A stretch of 64,000 nucleotides of DNA from NCBI GenBank assembly GCA_031272705.1, contig JAISTG010000013.1, positions 1 through 64,000 of the forward strand, in the 5' to 3' direction. The notes under the pieces are model-generated. The model searched no databases, had not been told where the DNA came from, and was given only the letters and a program-made list of their open reading frames with translations. Position 1 is the first letter of the stretch. Each line of letters opens with the position of its first letter. The translations under genes were made by a program, and so were the position numbers. Source of the stretch: Bacteroidales bacterium. Its GTDB lineage: Bacteria; Bacteroidota; Bacteroidia; Bacteroidales; P3. Of this stretch, positions 17,546 through 25,981 are shown one piece after another.

Positions 17546-17662
17546 TGGGACTTTTTTTCATAACTCCGGGAGTTATTTTTTTTTATACTTCGGGTAACAA
17601 AAAATCTACTGACGTTCTGTAAGTTAAGTGTGGTGATGATGAAAAGGAAATCGGAGGGCGGT

Positions 17663-19018
17663 TTATTGATTGGTGGTTTCGCCTCGGGCAATGATGTAAT
17701 AATCCCCACCCATACTGTCTATCATACTTTGCATCAGGTCTTTCGCTTCGCCAAGTGTTTGACGCGAACCGTAAGAAACGTAGTATATCGGCTGATTTAC
17801 CCGCTTGCGAGAAATTATGTACCCGTCATAACCCAAACTTTTCGCCTTTCGTGCGTTGTATTCGGCGTTTATACGCTCGTAACCCGTGCTTGCAATGACG
17901 TCATAACCAAGTTTATTGGTAGGTCTCATTTGAATTATTGCATTATAATCAATAGTTAATTCGGTTTTCTTGGCAGTTGCGGTATCTTTCTGCACTTTCT
18001 TTTGACGTTTAGGCGATTTCTTTGGCTGATTTTGAGAGATGGACGTAACGGGCAGGCGTTCCATGGTTATGTTTTTCGTAAGGGTGTCGGCGATAGTGGA
18101 AGTCTGTGATTCGGTGAGGGCAACCGTTGGAGAGGAAGAAGGAATGAGCGGCGGTTTGTCGTATTTATGATGAACCTCGTCCCGAGTCATTATGTAGGAC
18201 GAAAGAACCTTTGCGACAGGTTTTGACCATTTATATTTTTGTAGCCAACCCGTGTAGTACGAACCCACCAATATAGCCGAACTTATGAGCAAAACAAATA
18301 TCAATATGCAGAGCCATTTCCAAAATATCGGTCTTCGTTTGTTTTGGTTGCCGTTATTTTCCTGTTGTTGCTGCAACTTTTGTGAAACTTCGAGGATTTT
18401 GTCGGCACTTGTGCGGATTGCCTCCACCAAATCGGCAATATCTTCGTTCTCTTCGCTTGCAAGTTCCGCAACTATCGTGGTATAAGGTTGAGGTTTCGGG
18501 GTATTATCCGTATTATTCTGCGGTATGGTTTCGTCCGAAGGCTCATTTGTTTCAACGGAAGGCTGTTCGGGTATGGTTTCTTCGGCATTTGGCTCGGCTA
18601 TTTCAAAGGTTTTAACATTTTTTACGCTGTCAAGTCCGAAACTTTCGTCCATAAGGTCAAGGTCAGGCAAGGGTTCAAAGGAATATTCGCCCTCTTCGTT
18701 CATACAAATCGTCCCCAAAGACGGAACAAGAATGCGAGACGATGCAACAATATGCTCATTCAATGAATCGGCGTACTGTTTTATCCACGTTAAAGCCGTT
18801 TGCTCGGAGATAAATTCCCGTTTTGCCATAAAAACAGCAAAAGACATATCGTTTTTTTCTTCCTTTTCGAAATTTAATATCCTTCTTGGCGGCAGTAACA
18901 GGTTGTTTTCCTTGTCAAATTCCGCCGAGAGAGTAGTTACAACGAAAGTTCCAAACCCGTAAAGTTCGGCTCTGTCATTGATTTTTAGATATTCAAACAA
19001 ATTTGTTGCAACGTTCAT
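17663..19018 (-). CDS. HU-CCDC81-like / SPOR domain membrane protein
   Basis: A 451-aa bitopic protein. Residues 1 to about 120 resemble the paired HU-like domains found at the N-terminus of Bacteroidota SPOR proteins (YGFGTFVVTT and VPSLGTICM are the arm-like motifs). An acidic, Pro/Glu-rich linker follows, then one transmembrane helix at about 231-255, a periplasmic Ser/Thr/Lys-rich linker, and a C-terminal SPOR domain (about 372-448, GYDGYIISRKRVNQPIYYVSYGS). SPOR domains bind denuded peptidoglycan at division sites, so a role in division or envelope maintenance is likely. The cytoplasmic HU-like part need not bind DNA. Confidence 0.85.
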   Translation of the reverse strand: MNVATNLFEYLKINDRAELYGFGTFVVTTLSAEFDKENNLLLPPRRILNFEKEEKNDMSFAVFMAKREFISEQTALTWIKQYADSLNEHIVASSRILVPSLGTICMNEEGEYSFEPLPDLDLMDESFGLDSVKNVKTFEIAEPNAEETIPEQPSVETNEPSDETIPQNNTDNTPKPQPYTTIVAELASEENEDIADLVEAIRTSADKILEVSQKLQQQQENNGNQNKRRPIFWKWLCILIFVLLISSAILVGSYYTGWLQKYKWSKPVAKVLSSYIMTRDEVHHKYDKPPLIPSSSPTVALTESQTSTIADTLTKNITMERLPVTSISQNQPKKSPKRQKKVQKDTATAKKTELTIDYNAIIQMRPTNKLGYDVIASTGYERINAEYNARKAKSLGYDGYIISRKRVNQPIYYVSYGSRQTLGEAKDLMQSMIDSMGGDYYIIARGETTNQ

Positions 19019-19045
19019 TGTTAAATATATTTCATTTGTACGTTG

Positions 19046-19054
19046 GCAAAAGTA
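19046..19054 (-). promoter_or_regulatory. Promoter of HU/SPOR gene
   Basis: Minus strand TACTTTTGC, 28 bp before the ATG. Confidence 0.75.
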
Positions 19055-19202
19055 CTTTTATATTGGCACGGTCAAGTAACGTGTCAATAAATCTTTTCAA
19101 CAATTTATTAACATCTAATTAACAACTTATTAAGAGGGATAACAGAATTATGAACACCTATTTCACAATATAATGTGCTGCTTTTGAGAAATTAAGAGGT
19201 CG

Positions 19203-19880
19203 TTATGCGAGGTTCCAGTCTATTTCCGTGATGTTGTTTTGCCGCAGGAATTCATTGGTACGGCTGAATGGACGAGACCCAAAGAAGCCTTGATATGCCG
19301 AAAGCGGAGACGGGTGAGCCGAAGCGATAATTAAATGTTTGGATGTGTCTATTAATGAACGTTTTGATTGAGCATAATTCCCCCAAAGAATGAATACAAG
19401 ATGCTGTTTATGGAAAGAAAGATACTGAATGGCTGAATCGGTAAAGTATTGCCAACCTATGTTTTTATGAGATGCGGGACTGCCCTGCCGAACACTCAAT
19501 ATGGAATTCAAAAGCATTACTCCCTGCTTTGCCCACTTTGAGAGGTCGCCGCAGGACGGCACAACAAATCCCATATCGCTTGATAACTCCTTGAAAATGT
19601 TTTGTAAAGACGGTGGAAAATTAACTCCTGCCTGCACGGAAAACGACAAGCCATGAGCCTGCCCCTCTCCGTGATAAGGGTCTTGCCCTATGAGTACAAC
19701 CTTCGCCTGATTGAAGCCGCATAAACGAAAGGCTGTAAAAACGGCTTCCTCTTTGGGATAAATTATGTGGGTTTTGCGTTCATTATCTACAAGGTTTACG
19801 AGTTCGGAAAAGTACTCTCTGCTACTCTCATGCTCAAACCACGTACGCCAATCACTGTTTTGAAAAATAGAAATGTCCAT
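19203..19880 (-). CDS. ung: Uracil-DNA glycosylase
   Basis: Removes uracil from DNA, the first step of base-excision repair. Family-1 UDG motifs are all present: GQDPYHGEGQAHGLSFSV (catalytic Asp, water-activating loop), LLNSILSVRQGSPASH, FILWGNYAQSK, and HPSPLSAYQGFFGSRPFS (leucine intercalation loop). The start is the ATG at 19880 (225 aa): the longer frame to 19916 would begin upstream of the expected transcription start. Confidence 0.96.
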   Translation of the reverse strand: MDISIFQNSDWRTWFEHESSREYFSELVNLVDNERKTHIIYPKEEAVFTAFRLCGFNQAKVVLIGQDPYHGEGQAHGLSFSVQAGVNFPPSLQNIFKELSSDMGFVVPSCGDLSKWAKQGVMLLNSILSVRQGSPASHKNIGWQYFTDSAIQYLSFHKQHLVFILWGNYAQSKRSLIDTSKHLIIASAHPSPLSAYQGFFGSRPFSRTNEFLRQNNITEIDWNLA

Positions 19881-19912
19881 ATCTTGCAATTTTTTATATA
19901 CTGTACAGGACT

Positions 19913-19921
19913 GCAAAAGTA
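19913..19921 (-). promoter_or_regulatory. Promoter of ung
   Basis: Minus strand TACTTTTGC, about 33 bp before the ATG at 19880. Its position argues against the longer start. Confidence 0.75.
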
Positions 19922-19956
19922 TATAAATTTACCGAATCTTTACTTCGACTTAGCCA

Positions 19957-20040
19957 AATCAAATTTCAGTGTTCTATAATTTGATTATAAACCGCCAGAA
20001 TTTGATTCTAAAAATCTATAATTTGATTTCATTTTCCCCT
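19957..20040. repeat. Family II 21-bp phased array
   Basis: Four units in exact 21-bp register at 19957, 19978, 19999 and 20020: one AATCAAATT followed by three AATTTGATT. Linkers start with TCA, ATA or CTA and end with TAT or CAG. Weaker copies may follow to about 20090. Confidence 0.85.
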
Positions 20041-20170
20041 TATTTGAATTAGTGATAATCATGTTATTATAATTCAAAATATCACCAACAAATAGAATTT
20101 AAGCAGGCTTCCATTCTTTTATATGTTAAACATTCTTCTTTATTTTGATAACGATAATGTCTTATATATG

Positions 20171-20823
20171 CTAAAAAAGCAGTTTTATCCTTTGTCCAGA
20201 TTGCTTATCTTTTTTATATGTCATATCTATTATATGTTTTATTGCTTCAAATTTATTTTTAATACAAAACATTATTGGATAAAATACTCTACTATCATTC
20301 CATTGAAGTGATTCTTGTGAAACAGATAATGTTTGAACATAATAATCAGACAATATGTTACAAGCATGTTCTTCATTAACTCCTATATAGGAAACAATAG
20401 TTGAAAAATGATAAGAAACATTATTTTAAGAACTTCATCAACATATTTAGAATATATTACAAGATGTTTTTCTTCTTTATCTTTCATATGCATTAATAAT
20501 AAAAAAATACTTGTACTAGAATAAGGACCTTTTATTATTTGATAATTTTCAGTTAAATACATTTGATGAAAAATATCATATATTTGTGGAATCATAGTTT
20601 TATCATTCAATTTTGTTAATGTGGCTACTGCTACATATCTATAATTAGATTTATTTAAACGTAATTTTAGTAAAAACATTTTTATCTCAGTTTGTTTAAC
20701 AGGGGATAATCTGCTAATGTAATGAACTAAATGAGTAACCATATTATCTCTTCCACTTGTTTTTGGTGGTGTATAATTATTATCAAAATTTTTGATTAAA
20801 TCTAAAATTTCTATTTTAGTCAT
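20171..20823 (-). pseudogene. Frameshifted HEAT-like gene, unknown function
   Basis: Two frames join into one protein of about 217 aa if a single A is added to the AAAA run at 20424-20427. The first frame reads MTKIEILDLIKNFDNN... to DEVLK; the other continues NNVSYHFSTIVSYIGVNEEHACNILSDYY to KLLF. The helical repeats and Leu/Ile spacing resemble HEAT-type or bacterial immunity proteins; I cannot name a family. It is much more AT-rich than its neighbours. It may be a real mutation or a homopolymer error in the assembly. Confidence 0.6.
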
Positions 20824-20851
20824 ATCAAATTCTAATAATTAAATAATGTTG

Positions 20852-20998
20852 TTATAATCCAATGATATTGTTCACTTGGAGTGTAAAGTCTGAAAAAATA
20901 ATGGTTTCACAATCACACTTTCTTTTTTCTATTTCTTGACTATATCCGAACGAATACCATATAAGAAATATACTAATTAAAATTACTTTCTTCACCAT
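20852..20998 (-). CDS. Short secreted peptide, probably truncated gene
   Basis: A 48-aa frame, MVKKVILISIFLIWYSFGYSQ followed by EIEKRKCDCETIIFSDF and a stop. It has a clean signal peptide but hardly any mature protein, which suggests the 5' fragment of a larger secreted protein. It lies 28 bp before the frameshifted HEAT-like gene, with the same very low GC. The two may be remnants of an effector-immunity type pair; that is speculation. Confidence 0.45.
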   Translation of the reverse strand: MVKKVILISIFLIWYSFGYSQEIEKRKCDCETIIFSDFTLQVNNIIGL

Positions 20999-21028
20999 CT
21001 TCTTGGAATTTTACCTATATAGTTTTGA

Positions 21029-21562
21029 TTATTCCATTGCAAAGAAAGAGAAATTTACTTTGCCGTAATTACGTTGTTCAACAAAATGAGGACTTTCCTT
21101 GAAATTGTGTTCTTTAGAGTGTTCCAATATAAAAAGACCACCGTTCTTTACAAAAGATTTAAGAACCAATGAGGGAATAAGGTCAAACTTATTGAGGTCA
21201 TAAGGAGGGTCAGCAAAAACAATGTCAAATTGCTGTTTGCTGCTTCCAAGAAAGTAAAAACAATCACTTTTGAGAGCAAACAGATTAGGGATTTTAAGCG
21301 TTTCTACTGTCTTTTTTATGAAATCTATGCACCTTTGATTGGAATCTACCGACACAACACGGTTTGCTCCTCTTGAAATAAACTCCAAACCTATGCTTCC
21401 CGTACCTGCAAACAAGTCAAGAACATCACATTCTTCCAAGTCTATGCGAGAACGCAATATATTAAAAAGACTTTCTTTTGCAAGATCGGTTGTGGGACGT
21501 ACGGACAAATTTTGAGGCGGGGAGAGTTTGCGACCTTTATATGTTCCTGCAATTATTCTCAT
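21029..21562 (-). CDS. rsmD: 16S rRNA (guanine966-N2)-methyltransferase RsmD
   Basis: A 177-aa SAM-dependent methyltransferase for ribosome maturation. It shows MRIIAGTYKGRKLSPP at the start, LSVRPTTDLAKESLFNIL, SAM motif DLFAGTGSIGLE, and catalytic FADPPYD. The start overlaps the stop of the DUF3822 gene by 4 bp (ATGA), implying translational coupling. Confidence 0.95.
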   Translation of the reverse strand: MRIIAGTYKGRKLSPPQNLSVRPTTDLAKESLFNILRSRIDLEECDVLDLFAGTGSIGLEFISRGANRVVSVDSNQRCIDFIKKTVETLKIPNLFALKSDCFYFLGSSKQQFDIVFADPPYDLNKFDLIPSLVLKSFVKNGGLFILEHSKEHNFKESPHFVEQRNYGKVNFSFFAME

Positions 21563-22389
21563 TGAAGTACAAGAAAATAGGGTTGTAAATCCGTTTCATC
21601 AAATTCAAATCCAGCCTTAGTATTTTCCAAAGGATTAGCAAAGGATACGTGCTTTACATGACGGCGAAGCATTGCAAATTCCTTTTCGCTGTAACTGTCC
21701 CCCGTTATAACAAAATTTATTTCCTCTACATCAATATCCAATCTACTCAACGCAAAGAGAATATAATATATCATATCTGTTGCATTAGCACATACGAAAG
21801 AATTGGAAAACACAAAGTTATTTCCTTTGAAAACTATCATATCAAAAGTCTCTCTCCGCTTATGCAAAAGGAAAGTATTGGTTGAAAAAGATGAAATCTC
21901 AAAAGCGTGATGAACTAAAATTTCCTGTGCGGAACAATACTTTGCAGCAGGCATTGCCACTTTTATTCCGCTGTAATGACTCAAAGGAATGGCATAAACA
22001 GATACTGCATCAATGGATTCCAATGTAGAAGCAAGGATTGTTTCGCTTGAAAGCACATCACACAGAACCTTTATATAGGTTTTGTTTTGTTTTGTGTCAT
22101 ATAATTTGTAAGGAATCCATACTTGCTTGTCTGTAAGATTGATAACCTTTATTTTTTCAAACTTAAAGTTCCTTATATCAATGCTTGCAAAACAGGCTTT
22201 TATGTTTGACATTACCGAAGTAATGCCACGAGACAAATCTACTTCAAATTCTCCCAATGCCTGCAAACGAAAAGAGCGGTCAATTACAGAAAAAGAAAAT
22301 CCATTTGCCTTTATGCAAACGGATAATCTCATTTCTTCAGGCAGAAGGTTTTTCTCTGTTTTTATATATTTAATTAAGGGAAAACTCAT
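21559..22389 (-). CDS. DUF3822 family protein
   Basis: A 276-aa protein of the Bacteroidota family DUF3822, almost always found beside rsmD. The fold is probably ASKHA-like (actin/Hsp70-like), but function is unknown. Blocks such as MRLSVCIKANGFSFSVID and VHHAFEISSFSTNTFLLHKRRETFDMIVF are characteristic. It is the middle gene of a three-gene unit (spacing 5 bp before, 4-bp overlap after). Confidence 0.8.
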   Translation of the reverse strand: MSFPLIKYIKTEKNLLPEEMRLSVCIKANGFSFSVIDRSFRLQALGEFEVDLSRGITSVMSNIKACFASIDIRNFKFEKIKVINLTDKQVWIPYKLYDTKQNKTYIKVLCDVLSSETILASTLESIDAVSVYAIPLSHYSGIKVAMPAAKYCSAQEILVHHAFEISSFSTNTFLLHKRRETFDMIVFKGNNFVFSNSFVCANATDMIYYILFALSRLDIDVEEINFVITGDSYSEKEFAMLRRHVKHVSFANPLENTKAGFEFDETDLQPYFLVLQ

Positions 22390-22394
22390 CTGTT

Positions 22395-23063
22395 TTATTC
22401 AAAGTTGCCATCTATGACAGGCTGTGTCAAATCCCCTACCTTCCAGCCTGCATACTTATTTTTAGATGCGAGGTCTGCTGTTTTGTTAAGCACATCCTGA
22501 CTGTCCATACCTTTGGTATAGGTTGCTATTGGAGCAAGAGCCTCAAAGACCGGTACTAAAACTCCACTGCGGTCTAACATTTTAGCCTGTAGCGTGAATT
22601 CCTGATTGTCAGAGAAAGGAATATACTTCAAATCTTTTATTTTCCCTTTTGGTGTGAATAAACCAAGACTGTCAGCCTCTTGTCTTTTTTCCTGATAAAT
22701 CATAGTGGAATAAAGCTTCTCAATAACGCTTACATAAACCGTATCTTTCTTCAAATCACCATCTTTTAATGCCTGAGCCTCCGTTTTCCCATCAGGAATC
22801 ATACCTGTACGTTGAACTAATGGCACTTTGTCTGTTTGTGCAAAGGTTATCAAAGAGTCTAAATTTCCACAGTAACGTCCGTATTTTGTGCGGAACTGCT
22901 CTTGTATTGCTCTGATGTCCTTCAATTTGTTAATAACTTGTGTTGAGCGGGTATTGTACTCATTTTCAAAGTTAAGAGGACGCATAATACCGCTAACTAA
23001 CCAATAGGCTAAACCTAAAATTACAATAATCAAGGCTATTGTAATAATTGTTCTAATTTTCAT
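22395..23063 (-). CDS. Membrane-anchored protein of unknown function
   Basis: A 222-aa protein when started at the ATG at 23063 (MKIRTIITIALIIVILGLAYWLVSG); an upstream in-frame TTG at 23093 is less likely. One N-terminal transmembrane helix is followed by a periplasmic domain with coiled-coil character (TRSTQVINKLKDIRAIQEQFRTKYGRYCGNLDSLITF), which resembles pilin-like N-termini in layout. Similar proteins occur upstream of DUF3822-rsmD in Bacteroidales. First gene of that operon; no defined function. Confidence 0.7.
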   Translation of the reverse strand: MKIRTIITIALIIVILGLAYWLVSGIMRPLNFENEYNTRSTQVINKLKDIRAIQEQFRTKYGRYCGNLDSLITFAQTDKVPLVQRTGMIPDGKTEAQALKDGDLKKDTVYVSVIEKLYSTMIYQEKRQEADSLGLFTPKGKIKDLKYIPFSDNQEFTLQAKMLDRSGVLVPVFEALAPIATYTKGMDSQDVLNKTADLASKNKYAGWKVGDLTQPVIDGNFE

Positions 23064-23117
23064 ATTCTCAATCTGTTTTATTTTATTACTCAATCAAATT
23101 TACTTTATAAATAATTT

Positions 23118-23126
23118 GCAAAGATA
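23118..23126 (-). promoter_or_regulatory. Promoter of the rsmD operon
   Basis: Minus strand TATCTTTGC, 55 bp before the ATG at 23063. Confidence 0.7.
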
Positions 23127-23151
23127 CTACTTTTGTTTTAATTACCAAACA

Positions 23152-24489
23152 TTATTTAACTACAAATTGTTTTTTGATGAAACCTTTTGATGTTATTATG
23201 ATAGCAATATAATTTCCAGAAATGAATTTTGAAGTATTTATTGTTATACTTTTATCCTTCAACTCCTGTTCGTAAATACTTTGTCCAATTGAATTAACTA
23301 TTTCAACTTTTTGCATTGGAATAGAAGTCGTGATAGTTATTTTTTTATCTGTAGGATTTGGAAATATCGTTGATATAATTTCATTACTAATATCTCTTAA
23401 ATCATTGCATGTTCTTATAAAATTATCATATGAACCAGACATTGTATTAAATTCTGTTATGAAGAACGGTTTATAATAATAATATGCATTGCAAATCAGT
23501 GAGTCATATGGCAAAACAAATTGATATATATTTGTGTTGCTATTATAATTGGATGTTATAATATGTTGATTACTTAATGTGAGTAATTCCAATGCCGTAT
23601 CGTAAATTATTCCAACAGTTTTGGGTGCAGGAAATCCTTCATTGTGGATTGTTAAATTGATAGTTATTGTTTGTTTTTCTACACTGTCAAAAGATTCTAC
23701 GCTTGCATTACAACTTACAATGGAATCTATAATTGGAAATAAGTAAAATGCCGGATTGCAACTATCATTGCAAATATCAAGAAGATAGGGAGCAGGTTGC
23801 TGATAAAACACAGCATTACATAATGATTGCCAACCATAAGAACTGCCAGTTATTGACTGTATATAGGGTGCTAATGGTTCGCAGCATTCCTTTGGGTTAT
23901 TTCTTTTTCTGCTACTAACAACTCCACCTGCTCCACATTTGAAATTTAGTGTTTCATTATCCATATAAATTGAAACAGATGGCATCATTGTTACAACAAC
24001 AAAAAAAGTATCTGTTATATAGATTGCACTGTCTAACATTAATTCTATGTAAGCAGGCGTTACTCCTCCTAATAATAAATTGTTAGATGTTGTAATTGTA
24101 TCATACCGCAATGAAGCAATAATATTACCTAATGGTTGATGTATTTGTAAATACGCTTTTTCATAAATACTATCTGGACAATCACAATAGCCATCTTCAT
24201 TTGGATTAGTCCCAGTAAAATGTTTGCTTGAAATTAATCCCGCAATACCTTTAATTGAAATAGGCACACTAACATAATAAGGCTGAGCAACCTTTATTAT
24301 ATCAAAGAACGCTGCCGGAGAAAACCCCATATGATTAGATAAATTTGGACAAAGCGAATCTATACATTGTGGAATAAGATAATCAGAAGAATATAGAGGC
24401 ACATTAGGAGGATAAGACGGAGGATAGATTTGTCCTGTCATTGCTAATGAGTAGAACATTACTGTTATTGTAATAAATATTTTTTTCAT
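23152..24489 (-). CDS. Secreted protein with T9SS type A sorting domain
   Basis: A 445-aa protein with a signal peptide (MKKIFITITVMFYSLAMTGQ). The C-terminal sorting domain of the type IX system occupies the last 75 residues (IFPNPTDKKITITTSIPMQKVEIVNSIGQSIY to GFIKKQFVVK). The central part is Cys-, Pro- and Tyr-rich and matches no family known to me. It should be exported across the outer membrane and anchored or released by T9SS. It is 19 bp downstream of another secreted protein in one unit. Confidence 0.8.
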   Translation of the reverse strand: MKKIFITITVMFYSLAMTGQIYPPSYPPNVPLYSSDYLIPQCIDSLCPNLSNHMGFSPAAFFDIIKVAQPYYVSVPISIKGIAGLISSKHFTGTNPNEDGYCDCPDSIYEKAYLQIHQPLGNIIASLRYDTITTSNNLLLGGVTPAYIELMLDSAIYITDTFFVVVTMMPSVSIYMDNETLNFKCGAGGVVSSRKRNNPKECCEPLAPYIQSITGSSYGWQSLCNAVFYQQPAPYLLDICNDSCNPAFYLFPIIDSIVSCNASVESFDSVEKQTITINLTIHNEGFPAPKTVGIIYDTALELLTLSNQHIITSNYNSNTNIYQFVLPYDSLICNAYYYYKPFFITEFNTMSGSYDNFIRTCNDLRDISNEIISTIFPNPTDKKITITTSIPMQKVEIVNSIGQSIYEQELKDKSITINTSKFISGNYIAIIITSKGFIKKQFVVK

Positions 24490-24508
24490 TTTATTCTGTT
24501 TTTATTTA

Positions 24509-25888
24509 TTAATTACATATTATTTGTGAATCTATGTGGTAATTATTAATATTTACCGCTTGCCAATTTATATGCAATATTGGAAAGCGGCTAACGTTAG
24601 AAAATGGGTAAATAAATAGATTATCTTGTACTAATTGTTCCTGTGTAGCAGCATTACAATTAAATGCTCCAAATGTATTTCTATCTCCATACCATAAAAT
24701 AACCTCTGTCGGTGCAGTCTCATCTAATATCCCTATAGCACAAAAATTATAAGGAGAATATTCTATTATTCCATTATAAAAAACATGATTATTATTTGCA
24801 TCCAATCCATAATACAAATCTATCGTTGTTGCAGGCGAATATATATTTGATATATCCCATATAATTGCAGCATCATATGGATATGAATATAATCCAGAAT
24901 TTTTAGATTCTAATATGATCATTTTCCTATCAACGTCATAAAAGGTTAAATTTCTTAAAAAATCTTTAGTAAAATTACCATCTACATTTTGTTGAATAGG
25001 TAAAGATATGGTTGGATTCATTACATCTGCTATTAGTAACAACGTCTTTATTGGATAAGAAGGGTGAAAATCGTTATATACAACTCCTACTATCGCTAAA
25101 TAATTACCATAAATTGTTTTTGCTTGAAATCTGTCATATAAAGGAATCATAGCATATTGAGCAAACATTTGGTGGTCATTATTTGGAATATTGTTTTTTT
25201 CATATCTTCTAATTATTATTCCAGTACCAAAAGGAGAAGAATAATAAGAAGAGACACTTCCAACAGTTACAACATATTCGTCATTTATTTCTAAATCATC
25301 AACTAATTCGGTATAATTTGTATTGTAATAAATGTCATATGACCAACTTATAACTTCGTCACTATGTAAGAAAAAATCTATTTGGTGAGTGTCCGTACCA
25401 ACTGCAACTATTTGTATTTTATTATCACTATTCCTTTTATATACTTCTATTTTTCTAATGCTATCTGATATTGAGATTAAATCAAAATCAAAATAATTAT
25501 TGTAAAATAAATCACTAATTTTTGCTCTTGCGATAAAACCTGAAGAATTTTCTATATATCCGCAAAAATAAATTGTATCATTCAATATAACCATATCTTT
25601 GACTTTAAATTCTGGTGGTAATTCTGCAACGTCAATATTAGCATTACCAATTGATGTACGGTAAAATACGTACGGATTGTTTTGAGTGTCTATTTGAGAG
25701 AAAGCTATAAGCGTGTACATATCTTCTTTAATGATTTTCTGAGTATAAGGTATTCCTTTTATTCCTTCCATATTCCACACTTCACTTTGAATGGGCTGAG
25801 TTTGTGCAAATACTTTACTTATAGCAAAAAAACACCCTAAAACAAGCAATATTGTTACAATAATTTTGTTGTTTGTAATGCTATTCAT
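24509..25888 (-). CDS. Secreted protein of unknown function
   Basis: A 459-aa protein with a signal sequence ending near FAISKVFAQ. Repeated stretches such as VKDMVILNDTIYFCGYIENSSGFIARAKI, IQIVAVGTDTHQIDFF and NYLAIVGVVYNDFHP suggest a beta-propeller of irregular blades. Unlike its downstream partner it lacks a recognisable T9SS sorting domain at its C-terminus. Very AT-rich, as is its partner. First gene of the pair, with a promoter about 45 bp upstream. Confidence 0.7.
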   Translation of the reverse strand: MNSITNNKIIVTILLVLGCFFAISKVFAQTQPIQSEVWNMEGIKGIPYTQKIIKEDMYTLIAFSQIDTQNNPYVFYRTSIGNANIDVAELPPEFKVKDMVILNDTIYFCGYIENSSGFIARAKISDLFYNNYFDFDLISISDSIRKIEVYKRNSDNKIQIVAVGTDTHQIDFFLHSDEVISWSYDIYYNTNYTELVDDLEINDEYVVTVGSVSSYYSSPFGTGIIIRRYEKNNIPNNDHQMFAQYAMIPLYDRFQAKTIYGNYLAIVGVVYNDFHPSYPIKTLLLIADVMNPTISLPIQQNVDGNFTKDFLRNLTFYDVDRKMIILESKNSGLYSYPYDAAIIWDISNIYSPATTIDLYYGLDANNNHVFYNGIIEYSPYNFCAIGILDETAPTEVILWYGDRNTFGAFNCNAATQEQLVQDNLFIYPFSNVSRFPILHINWQAVNINNYHIDSQIICN

Positions 25889-25931
25889 ATTCGTTAATGA
25901 TTATATTGTTATTTTATTTCCATTTTGAACT

Positions 25932-25940
25932 GCAAATTTA
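25932..25940 (-). promoter_or_regulatory. Promoter of the secreted-protein pair
   Basis: Minus strand TAAATTTGC, fits TAnnTTTGC, 44 bp before the ATG. Confidence 0.6.
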
Positions 25941-25981
25941 TATCTTTTAATTGAAATGTGAAGCATTTTTCGGTTATTTTT

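Noticed and set aside
17525-17550. Insertion-sequence terminal inverted repeat
   Set aside because: The inverted repeat is explained by the family V units, and there is no transposase gene anywhere in the window.
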